Source: Ruminococcus sp. YRD2003 (GTDB taxonomy: Bacteria > Bacillota > Clostridia > Oscillospirales > Ruminococcaceae). From it: a stretch of DNA of 64,000 bases. Under the pieces are notes generated by a model that searched no databases, had not been told where the DNA came from, and worked only from the letters and a program-made list of their open reading frames with translations. Positions 32,579 to 39,876 of the stretch are shown in pieces; positions within the stretch are counted from its first letter, which is position 1, and the number at the start of each line of letters is the position of its first letter. A program made the position numbers and the translations under genes. Location of the stretch: NCBI GenBank assembly GCA_900109435.1, contig FNZT01000007.1, forward strand, positions 124,001 through 188,000. Reading direction: 5' to 3'.

Positions 32579-33241
32579 CTATCTGTATCGCTCGTCCGAG
32601 CTTTCTATCATTTCGTAAAGGCTGTCCATGGCGTCGCCGAGACTGCCGAGGCTGTCTATCAGCCCGATATCCACTGCCTTTGCGCCGTCTACCACCGAGC
32701 CCACGTCGAGCACGAGCTCTTCGGTATTCATCATGAGCTGTCTGAGCTCCTCCTCGGGGACGCGGCTGTTTCGCGTGATAAAGCTGATTATCCTGTCCTG
32801 CATCTTGTCAAAATAGGCAAGGGTCTGCGGGACTCCGAGCACTGTCCCGTTCATTCTGACGGGGTGTATCGTCATCGACGCCGACGGCACGATGAACGAC
32901 TTCTTCGCACTGACTGCGAGCGGCACGCCTATGGAGTGCCCTCCTCCCACCACGAGCGAGACCGTCGGGGTCTTCATGCCTGCGATGAGCTCGGCGATAG
33001 CGAGCCCCGCTTCGACGTCTCCGCCGACCGTGTTGAGGATTATCATAAGCCCTTCGACGCTCCTGTCCTGCTCTACGGCGACGAGTGCGGGGATTATGTG
33101 CTCGTAGCGGGTCGTTTTGTTCTGCTCGGCGAGGACGTAGTGTCCCTCTATCTGCCCGATGACTGTCAGGCAGTGGATGAGATGCTTTGTGTTCTGACCG
33201 CCGCTTTCCTCTGCGGACGGGTTGTTTTTCTCGTTTTCCAT
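32579..33241 (-). CDS. tepA: TepA-type ClpP-like serine protease
   Basis: 220 residues, ClpP/crotonase fold. Motifs: IIPALVAVEQD, ILNTVGGDVEAG (oxyanion region), the nucleophile Ser in VGGGHSIGVPLA, and the catalytic His in MTIHPVRMNG. Unlike ClpP it carries an N-terminal extension and stands beside ftsK/spoIIIE, as TepA does in Bacillus. TepA has been linked to secretion and spore protein turnover; the exact role is unsettled. First gene of the long run ending at ispH-rpsA. Confidence 0.88.
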   Translation of the reverse strand: MENEKNNPSAEESGGQNTKHLIHCLTVIGQIEGHYVLAEQNKTTRYEHIIPALVAVEQDRSVEGLMIILNTVGGDVEAGLAIAELIAGMKTPTVSLVVGGGHSIGVPLAVSAKKSFIVPSASMTIHPVRMNGTVLGVPQTLAYFDKMQDRIISFITRNSRVPEEELRQLMMNTEELVLDVGSVVDGAKAVDIGLIDSLGSLGDAMDSLYEMIESSDERYR

Positions 33242-33306
33242 ACTTCACGCTCCGATAAATGGTTGTAAAGCTATTATCTCCGAAGAGCGCCAAAGTATAC
33301 ATTATT

Positions 33307-33335
33307 ATTATATAACATTTCGGTCATAAAGTCAA
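33307..33335 (-). promoter_or_regulatory. Promoter of the tepA-ftsK run
   Basis: Minus strand TTGACT (33335-33330), 17 bases, TATAAT (33312-33307), 66 bases before the tepA start. It is the only clear promoter seen ahead of this co-directional block. Confidence 0.8.
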
Positions 33336-33375
33336 GACGCGGTGCGGAAAAAGCCCCCGATGCTTTCAAAATGCC

Positions 33376-33404
33376 TTGCCTTTGCCGACGCTATGTGTTA
33401 TAAT
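33376..33404 (+). promoter_or_regulatory. Promoter of the two-component/ABC operon
   Basis: TTGCCT (33376-33381), 17 bases, TATAAT (33399-33404), 34 bases before the regulator start. It diverges from the tepA promoter about 40 bases away. Confidence 0.75.
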
Positions 33405-33437
33405 ACTCACATAGTATCATCTTTCAGGAGGTGCGGT

Positions 33438-34043
33438 ATGGCTGATATCCTTATCGTTGAGAACGACACTGCGCTGAGCGGCAGCATCGCTCTCGCGCTC
33501 GGCTCGGACGGACACAGCGTCATTCAGGCTTACTCTGCGGCAGAGGCGGAAGCGAGGCTCGCGGATGCAGATATTGTCCTTCTTGACGTTTCTCTCCCCG
33601 ATAAAAGCGGATTCGAGCTGTGCAGGACTATACGCGCAGACTCGGATATCCCGATAATATTCCTGACCTCCTACGACGAGGAAGCCGATATCCTCCGCGG
33701 GCTCGACCTCGGCGGAGACGACTACATCACCAAGCCTTTTCGCCTGAAAGTCCTGCTGTCACGGGTGCGTGCGGTGCTGCGAAGATGCACTGTGGAACTC
33801 CCCGACATGGAGCTTACGGCGGTCGAGCAGAAGCTGCTCGAATACCTCATGCTCAACCGCGAACGCTTTCTCACACGCGAGCAGATACTCGACTATCTGT
33901 GGGACTCAAAGGGCTGCTTCGTCAATGACAATACCCTCTCTGTCAACATCAGCCGACTGCGCGACAAGCTGAAAGAGCACGGGATGGGTCAGATAATCAC
34001 CAAGAGAGGTGTGGGCTACAAATGGACAAAACAGACAAGCTGA
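33438..34043 (+). CDS. OmpR-family response regulator
   Basis: 201 residues from ATG 33438 with AGGAGG upstream. Receiver domain with phospho-acceptor D50 (VLLDVSLPD), T-S and K near 77-99 (FLTSYDEEAD, ITKPF). The C-terminal winged helix ends IITKRGVGYKW, typical of OmpR/PhoB DNA binders. The gene overlaps the kinase by 22 bases. Its likely target is its own operon with the ABC exporter, in the manner of BceR systems; this is inference from gene order. Confidence 0.94.
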   Translation: MADILIVENDTALSGSIALALGSDGHSVIQAYSAAEAEARLADADIVLLDVSLPDKSGFELCRTIRADSDIPIIFLTSYDEEADILRGLDLGGDDYITKPFRLKVLLSRVRAVLRRCTVELPDMELTAVEQKLLEYLMLNRERFLTREQILDYLWDSKGCFVNDNTLSVNISRLRDKLKEHGMGQIITKRGVGYKWTKQTS

Positions 34044-35230
34044 TAAATAACCGCGAGCCGAGGCGTATGCTGCTGATGTTCGCGGTCATACTTTTACTGT
34101 TTGCGGGTGTGTGGTATCTGCTGTCGGGAGCACTCGCGGACGCTGCCATGACCGAGCGCATCAGAGGCGCTCTCGCTTTCAGCGGCGGACAGCGATTCAC
34201 CGATGTCCCCGACGAGGAGCACGTGCTGCGAGGCGCCGAGCTTGCACAGGACTTCGGCATCAGTGCGGATATGAACCCGAGACTCATGGGCGGGTACGGT
34301 GAACTGCGCTTGAAAATATTCCTCTGCGGTCTGGGAGCTTTCGCGGCGGCAGGTCTTTTGTGGCTCGGCTTCGCCCTCACTCAGATATTCCGCGTTTACG
34401 GAGGTATCGAGCGAGTGAGAGTACAGTGCTTTGAGCTCTCGGAGAGGCTCGGAGGCTCAACTGTCACTGTCGGCGACGAGATGAGCTGCGTGCGGAGGCT
34501 CTCCGACAGCGTTGCCGTTGCCTCACGGAGGCTCGGCTATATAAACTCATGTCTCACGGAGGCTAAGAACAGTATGGCGGATTTCCTCGCCGACCTCTCC
34601 CACCAGCTGAAGACCTCGCTGGCGGTGATAAGGCTCAACAGCGATATTCTCGCGGAGGTGGACTGCCTCGCTCCCGAGCGCCGCAGACAGCTCACGGACG
34701 AGATGACGAAAAATGTTGACGGTATGGAGGAGCTCGTGCTCGCGGCACTGAAGCTCGCCAAACTCGACGCGGATGCGGTAGAGTACGAGATGAAGCCGCA
34801 GTCCCTCGCGGAGACCTGCGGTGAAGCCGTGAAGAGGTTAGCTCCCCTGCTGCGTGAGAACAGGATAACGGCGGAGGTGAGCTGTCCCGATATCACATTC
34901 GCGCACGACAGGACGTGGCTCTGTGAGGCGGTCGAGAACATCATCAAGAATGCCGTCGACCACGCGGAATGTACTGCTGTGCGTGTTGAAGCAGAGTCGA
35001 TTCCGTCGGTGGTGAGGCTGTCCGTGTCAGATAACGGAAAGGGAATACCGCAGGAGGATATACCAAGGCTGTTCGAGCGATTCGGCAGAGCCGCCAAAGG
35101 CAGAAATATGTCGAGCGTCGGTATCGGGCTCTCCATAGCGCGTAAAATAGCTGTTGTTCACGGCGGCGACATCACCGTCTACTCCGAGAAAGGCATTGGA
35201 ACAAAATTTGTGATGACCTTCATTTTGTAA
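34022..35230 (+). CDS. Sensor histidine kinase
   Basis: 402 residues. Two membrane segments (about 17-40 and 97-120) enclose a short external loop of about 55 residues. H-box LADLSHQLKTSLAVI (His about 193), N-box ENIIKNAVDHA, G1 DNGKGIPQED, F and G2 GIGLSIARKIA are all present. The small sensor loop and neighbouring FtsX-type exporter resemble BceS-like intramembrane-sensing kinases that read transporter activity. Confidence 0.93.
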   Translation: MDKTDKLINNREPRRMLLMFAVILLLFAGVWYLLSGALADAAMTERIRGALAFSGGQRFTDVPDEEHVLRGAELAQDFGISADMNPRLMGGYGELRLKIFLCGLGAFAAAGLLWLGFALTQIFRVYGGIERVRVQCFELSERLGGSTVTVGDEMSCVRRLSDSVAVASRRLGYINSCLTEAKNSMADFLADLSHQLKTSLAVIRLNSDILAEVDCLAPERRRQLTDEMTKNVDGMEELVLAALKLAKLDADAVEYEMKPQSLAETCGEAVKRLAPLLRENRITAEVSCPDITFAHDRTWLCEAVENIIKNAVDHAECTAVRVEAESIPSVVRLSVSDNGKGIPQEDIPRLFERFGRAAKGRNMSSVGIGLSIARKIAVVHGGDITVYSEKGIGTKFVMTFIL

Positions 35231-35285
35231 CTTTGGCGTAAGATTACTGTGCTACAATGACCTCATAAAGAAAGGAGGTCTGTTT

Positions 35286-35978
35286 ATGGACAACAATATT
35301 ATCATCAAAACCGATTCGCTTTTTAAACAGTACGGTGAGGGCGAGACTAAGGTCATGGCGCTCGACAATGTGTCGCTGGAGGTCGGGCGCGGCGAATTCG
35401 TCGCCGTTACGGGCGAGAGCGGAAGCGGTAAGACTACTCTCCTCAACGTCATCGGCTCGCTCGACAAGCCGACGTCGGGCAAGGTATTCTTCAACGGCGA
35501 CGAGATAACAAGGAAGTCGGACAACGAGCTCTCGACCTACAGGCGGCGCTCTATCGGATTCATATTCCAGAGCTACAACCTCATCCCCGTGCTCAATGTG
35601 GAGGAGAATATCGTGCTCCCGCTCAATCTCGACAGCACCGAGCCCGATATGGCTTATCTCGAGGAGCTGCTCGAGCTCACGGGGCTCAAGTCCAAGCGCA
35701 GGAACTACCCGAGCGAGCTCTCGGGCGGACAGCAGCAGAGAGTTGCGTTCGCGCGTGCGCTGATTCACAAGCCCGAACTTATCCTCGCGGACGAGCCGAC
35801 GGGAAACCTCGACAGCAAAAACTCACGCGAGATGATAGAGATACTCAAAAGCTCGATAAAAAAGTATGCACAGACACTAATACTCATCACGCATGACCTT
35901 TCCATCGCGGCTCAGGCTGACCGCATTTTCCGTATGCAGGACGGCGTCCTCACCGAAAGCGAGGGGACTCTGAGATGA
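35286..35978 (+). CDS. ABC transporter ATPase (MacB/BceA type)
   Basis: 230 residues. Walker A GESGSGKTT (about 43-51), Q-loop IFQSYNLIPVLNVEENI, signature LSGGQQQRVAFARAL, Walker B LILADEPTGNLDS and H-loop LITHDLS. The NLIPVLNVEENIVLPL segment is typical of the LolD/MacB/Bce subgroup. It ends 4 bases into the permease gene. AAAGGAGG precedes it. Together they form a mechanotransmission-type exporter, probably for a cell-envelope-active compound. Confidence 0.95.
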   Translation: MDNNIIIKTDSLFKQYGEGETKVMALDNVSLEVGRGEFVAVTGESGSGKTTLLNVIGSLDKPTSGKVFFNGDEITRKSDNELSTYRRRSIGFIFQSYNLIPVLNVEENIVLPLNLDSTEPDMAYLEELLELTGLKSKRRNYPSELSGGQQQRVAFARALIHKPELILADEPTGNLDSKNSREMIEILKSSIKKYAQTLILITHDLSIAAQADRIFRMQDGVLTESEGTLR

Positions 35979-38788
35979 AACACCTTTTCAGACTTGCTCT
36001 CAAATACGTCACGCGGCAGAAGCTCCGCACGGCTCTGATGTTCCTCAGCGTCACGCTGTCGGTGTTCGTGCTGAATACCTTCCTCGTCTACACCTCGAGC
36101 ACGATACGCTCGGTGCGCAACACCGTAGCCGAGGAAAACGGCGAGTGGGAGGCTAATCTCTCAGGCGTGCTCGATGCCATAAGGGACGGGCGCTCCGAGA
36201 CCGTGAAGTCCGTCCCCGAGGCGGCTGAGATAATATCCCATCATGTCGCTGTGGATAAGTGCGACATCTACGTTGCCGACAGGTATAACTTCGGCTTTAC
36301 GCAGAAACCGAGTGAGCCCGTAGGATTCTTCGATATCGAGCTCGACAACGGCACGACCAAACGTGTAACATCCGTGATGCGAACGAGCCGTGTCGGCAAC
36401 CTCAAATTCAAAAACTCCTATACCCCGAGCGCACTTTATGCCGATAAGCTCGATTCGGACCTGATAGTTGCTCCGCGGTGGATAGAAAAGGCGGGCTATG
36501 AGGTCGGGGATACGATAACCATGACGATAACCCCCGAAATGGGCACCCTCGACGAGAACTCCGAGCCGATGCTCTCCGTTCGCAGGACACTCGCCGAACA
36601 GAACGCAAAATCGGACGAGTTCTACTACATCATCGACGGCGAGGAGGCTGACAATTCCGAGCGAAACGGCAGAAGGCTCATCAAAAAGAGCCTGATAAGC
36701 CTTATCGACACGTACTCGGATATGGACAGCTTTGACCTGAATGACCGCGAAACAAGCTCTCCCATCACAATAACTGCGAAGATCGCGGCTTTCGACTATA
36801 CTTCACCTGAATCGTCGTCGATGTGGCTCATTACTGCACTTGATTCAAACGTTGACCTCTCGCCGCTGAAGGATTCACAGCTCCCTTTCAGCTGCGAGAG
36901 CGGCGGCAGCTGCTTCGTTCTCACAAATCAGAACGCCTCATTCGAGTACGATATGGAGCTGCTGCTCAAAGACCTCGGCTTCACGGACGACGACGCCTAC
37001 GACGATTTCAGATTCGCTATGCACGGCTACAGCATAGAACTCAATACGCCATATCTGCTGACTTCGTTCCGCAGTATCGACGGTATCGGCAAGGCTGTGC
37101 CGTATATCGGCGCTTATCTGATACTGCTCCTTATAGTGTGGTTCTTCTCGCGTTTCATCATCGACAACGCCTTCGAGATATCCGTGCAGGAGAGAAGCGT
37201 GCAGTTCGCGGCACTGCGTATCATGGGAGCTTCAAAGGCGCAGCTCGCCACCCTCGTTTTCACGGAGGGGCTGTTCTACGCGCTGACTGCGCTGCCGCTC
37301 GGCATCGTCTCCTCGACACTCGCGTGCAGGTACGTCTTCCATTCATTCAGAAGCGTCGGCTTCGATACCTTTGAATTCTATGTCAGCCCACTGACTGTGC
37401 TCATTTGTACCCTGCTCTGCCTGACAGGCGTTTTCATCTCCACCTACACCTCAGCGATGTGGGCGTCAAGAAAGCTCACGCCCGCAGAGGCTCTCAGCTA
37501 CGGCAAGCCAAAGACGAAGAAGAAGTCAGGGCGCAAGCCGAAGGAAAAGAAGTCGAAGCTCAGCCTCGGCTCGAAACGCTTCATGATACGCTATACGTTC
37601 AAGAACATCTTCCGCACCAAGCGCCGCTTCATCATCTCCTCCGTCGCTATGGCACTCGGCGTGCTGATATTCACGCTCTGTTTGCAGCTCGGCATCACGC
37701 TCTACGGCGAGGTCAAGGATTACATCGGCGAGCCTACATCCGACTTCTACATCTATCTGAGCGCCTCAGACGTCGATACAGTTCAGAAAACGCTCATGGA
37801 CAGCGGGAATTTCAAGTCCTCGCACTATAACTGCCACGGCAGTATCGTGCTCTCGGAAGAAGAGATAAAAAAGCTCGGCGATGACGGAGCGCCCATGAAG
37901 GAAAACGGTGCGGGCGATATTTACCCCGTTAATCTCTATACTGTCGATAAAAATGAGTTCGAGACAGGATATAAGGGGCTCAGCGATATGAATATCCCCT
38001 ATGAGGAGCGCGACGAGACCTCCTACGCGGAGCTGCTCGGCGTGAGCTTCGAGGACTTCGAGAAGGGCGATGCCGTTTTGAAACTCCCGCAGCAAAGACC
38101 CGACGGCGGTAGAAATTTCGGCTACGGCTATACCGAGCTCTCCGAGCCTATAACCTTAGTCGGAGATAACGGTGAGGAGGTCAGGATACGCGGTATCGCT
38201 CACGCTGACTACGGTACAAGCATACTTCTGCCGATGAACAAGGCTATGAAGCTCATGGAGGACGGCAAGCCGATGTCTGCGAACTTTTACCTTCTCGTGA
38301 AGGACGCCGAACACTATCCCGCCGCTAAAGAAGCCATAAACGCTCTTGAGCTCTATACGGATAATGTCTACGATGACTACAAGGGCGGCACGGGACTGAC
38401 CGAATTCGTGAAAACTATCGTCACGATAGCTCTCATTCTTATGCTGTCGATATGGCTCTGCGGTATTGTCTCGATGATGAACACCATCAACACGAGCGCT
38501 CTCAACCGCAGCCGCGAGCTCCTTATGATGAGAGCTGTCGGTATGACGCGGAAACAGCTCATGGGGACCGTAGTGCTCGAAAGCCTGCTGTTCTCGTCGG
38601 TCTCGGCTGTCAGCGGTACTCTCCTGAGCGTCGTCGGCTATCAGCTGATAATGCGGTTCATCCTCAATATGAATGCTGCGGCAGCAGGTACGCTCACGCT
38701 CGCCGCCTCAGCAGCCGCTAATGTCGTCATAGCACTGCTTGCGGCTCTGCCTGCGGTGCGCACGCTCAATCACTCGGTGAGCAAATGA
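35975..38788 (+). CDS. FtsX-like ABC permease
   Basis: 937 residues with two FtsX repeats. An N-terminal segment (about 19-40) is followed by an external domain of about 330 residues and a three-segment FtsX block (about 375-500). A second segment (about 548), an external domain of about 230 residues, and a final FtsX block (about 800-935) complete it. Motifs include RSVQFAALRIMGAS and RSRELLMMRAVGMTRKQL, the coupling region to the ATPase. Large paired external domains fit peptide- or antibiotic-handling exporters rather than small-solute pumps. The substrate is unknown. Confidence 0.9.
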   Translation: MKHLFRLALKYVTRQKLRTALMFLSVTLSVFVLNTFLVYTSSTIRSVRNTVAEENGEWEANLSGVLDAIRDGRSETVKSVPEAAEIISHHVAVDKCDIYVADRYNFGFTQKPSEPVGFFDIELDNGTTKRVTSVMRTSRVGNLKFKNSYTPSALYADKLDSDLIVAPRWIEKAGYEVGDTITMTITPEMGTLDENSEPMLSVRRTLAEQNAKSDEFYYIIDGEEADNSERNGRRLIKKSLISLIDTYSDMDSFDLNDRETSSPITITAKIAAFDYTSPESSSMWLITALDSNVDLSPLKDSQLPFSCESGGSCFVLTNQNASFEYDMELLLKDLGFTDDDAYDDFRFAMHGYSIELNTPYLLTSFRSIDGIGKAVPYIGAYLILLLIVWFFSRFIIDNAFEISVQERSVQFAALRIMGASKAQLATLVFTEGLFYALTALPLGIVSSTLACRYVFHSFRSVGFDTFEFYVSPLTVLICTLLCLTGVFISTYTSAMWASRKLTPAEALSYGKPKTKKKSGRKPKEKKSKLSLGSKRFMIRYTFKNIFRTKRRFIISSVAMALGVLIFTLCLQLGITLYGEVKDYIGEPTSDFYIYLSASDVDTVQKTLMDSGNFKSSHYNCHGSIVLSEEEIKKLGDDGAPMKENGAGDIYPVNLYTVDKNEFETGYKGLSDMNIPYEERDETSYAELLGVSFEDFEKGDAVLKLPQQRPDGGRNFGYGYTELSEPITLVGDNGEEVRIRGIAHADYGTSILLPMNKAMKLMEDGKPMSANFYLLVKDAEHYPAAKEAINALELYTDNVYDDYKGGTGLTEFVKTIVTIALILMLSIWLCGIVSMMNTINTSALNRSRELLMMRAVGMTRKQLMGTVVLESLLFSSVSAVSGTLLSVVGYQLIMRFILNMNAAAAGTLTLAASAAANVVIALLAALPAVRTLNHSVSK

Positions 38789-38851
38789 TCGGCGGCAGGC
38801 TTGCTGATGACGATATCGGGAGAACTGCTCCTTATCTTTATACTGACGAAA

Positions 38852-38886
38852 AAGCGCATCCCTCTTCGCTCGGGATGCGCTTCTTT
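38852..38886. terminator. Bidirectional terminator
   Basis: AAGCGCATCCC / GGGATGCGCTT, 11 base pairs, followed by CTTTC on the plus strand and TTTCGTC on the minus strand. It lies between the permease and the convergent AraC gene. Confidence 0.75.
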
Positions 38887-38904
38887 CATTGTCTGATATC
38901 CGAT

Positions 38905-39680
38905 TCAATGCTTGTCTTTCCTGAATTTAGCGGGCGAAACACAGGCGTATTTCGCGAATACCCGCGAAAAATGTGCGTAGTCGGAGAAACCGCACTCCTC
39001 GGCTATCTCACTTACTGACTTATCCGTATTTATCAGCATCTGCTTTGCGTGCTCCATTCTGCCCGTAAGGATATCCTTGGTACACGAAATGCCGTAGCGC
39101 TGTTTGTACAGGCGCTGAAAATGAGGCACGGACAGGCTCAGTCTGTCGGCTAACAGCCGTATTGTCCAGTCTGCGTCGGGAGAGTCGTATATCTGCTGAC
39201 GCAGAGCGTCGAGCTCGGTGTCGTAGTGCGTTTTCCCGACGTGCCGCGCCGAGTCACAGCAGCTCTTTATCTGTAGGAATATCGCCCTCATCAGACTGCG
39301 CAGCGTTTCGTCTTTCTCTGCTTTTTCCGAATCGAATATCTCCGTGCAGAGCCTTATCAGCTCCGAGACTATGTCGGAATCAAGCAGTATCGGCGTGTTT
39401 GCAGGGATATCGAGCTCCGAGAGAAAATCACCGTCGCCGTCCTCAATATCGAATCTTATCCAGTCATCGGCATATTCTTCGCCGTCGGCATATAATTCGT
39501 GGGGGAAACAGCTCTCAACTATGAATACGGTGTTTTTCCGACCGTGTATGTCTCTCCGCCCATTCCGATACGCGCTTTCGAGCGGACAAGTATGAGCTGC
39601 ATCCCGTGAACGCCGTTCGGGCGGACTATCTTGAAATCTTCGGGATGCTTCCAGTTCCAGCCGACCATATTTATTCGCAC
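38905..39680 (-). pseudogene. AraC-family regulator with a -1 frameshift in an A5 run
   Basis: Reading from GTG 39680 (GGAGG 8 bases upstream) gives MRINMVGWNWKHPEDFK and a cupin-like sensing domain up to TYTVGK, then a stop. One frame over, reading continues KNTVFIVESCFPHELYADG to a C-terminal AraC domain (IRLLADRLSLSVPHFQRLY, ISEIAEECGFSDYAHFSRVF type) ending at 38905. The junction is a run of five A on the minus strand (39537-39533); a sixth A, or a -1 slip on the AAA Lys codon, restores about 258 residues. It may be a real mutation, slippage-controlled expression or a sequencing error. It diverges from the PL11 lyase gene, its likely target. Confidence 0.75.
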
Positions 39681-39787
39681 GGGATCGCCCTCCTTTGTAT
39701 CCTCTTTATATACAATTATAGTAGAAATCGTAACGAAAGTCAAATATAAAATGATATATATTTGCAAATTGATGATTAAAATGTACA

Positions 39788-39816
39788 TTGCTAAATTATG
39801 TACCGAATGTTAATAT
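39788..39816 (+). promoter_or_regulatory. Probable promoter of the PL11 lyase
   Basis: TTGCTA (39788-39793), 17 bases, TAATAT (39811-39816), 60 bases before the start. The boxes are weak, which fits need for an activator such as the divergent AraC protein. Confidence 0.4.
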
Positions 39817-39876
39817 AGTGTTAAGGCAAACGTAAATCGGTGGAAATCAACATTTTTTTCAGGAGGGATCAGAATC

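Noticed and set aside
39533..39537. Firm claim of programmed -1 frameshifting in the AraC gene
   Set aside because: Only five A and no clear downstream stimulatory structure; mutation or sequencing error explains it equally well, so it is reported as a frameshift of unknown cause.
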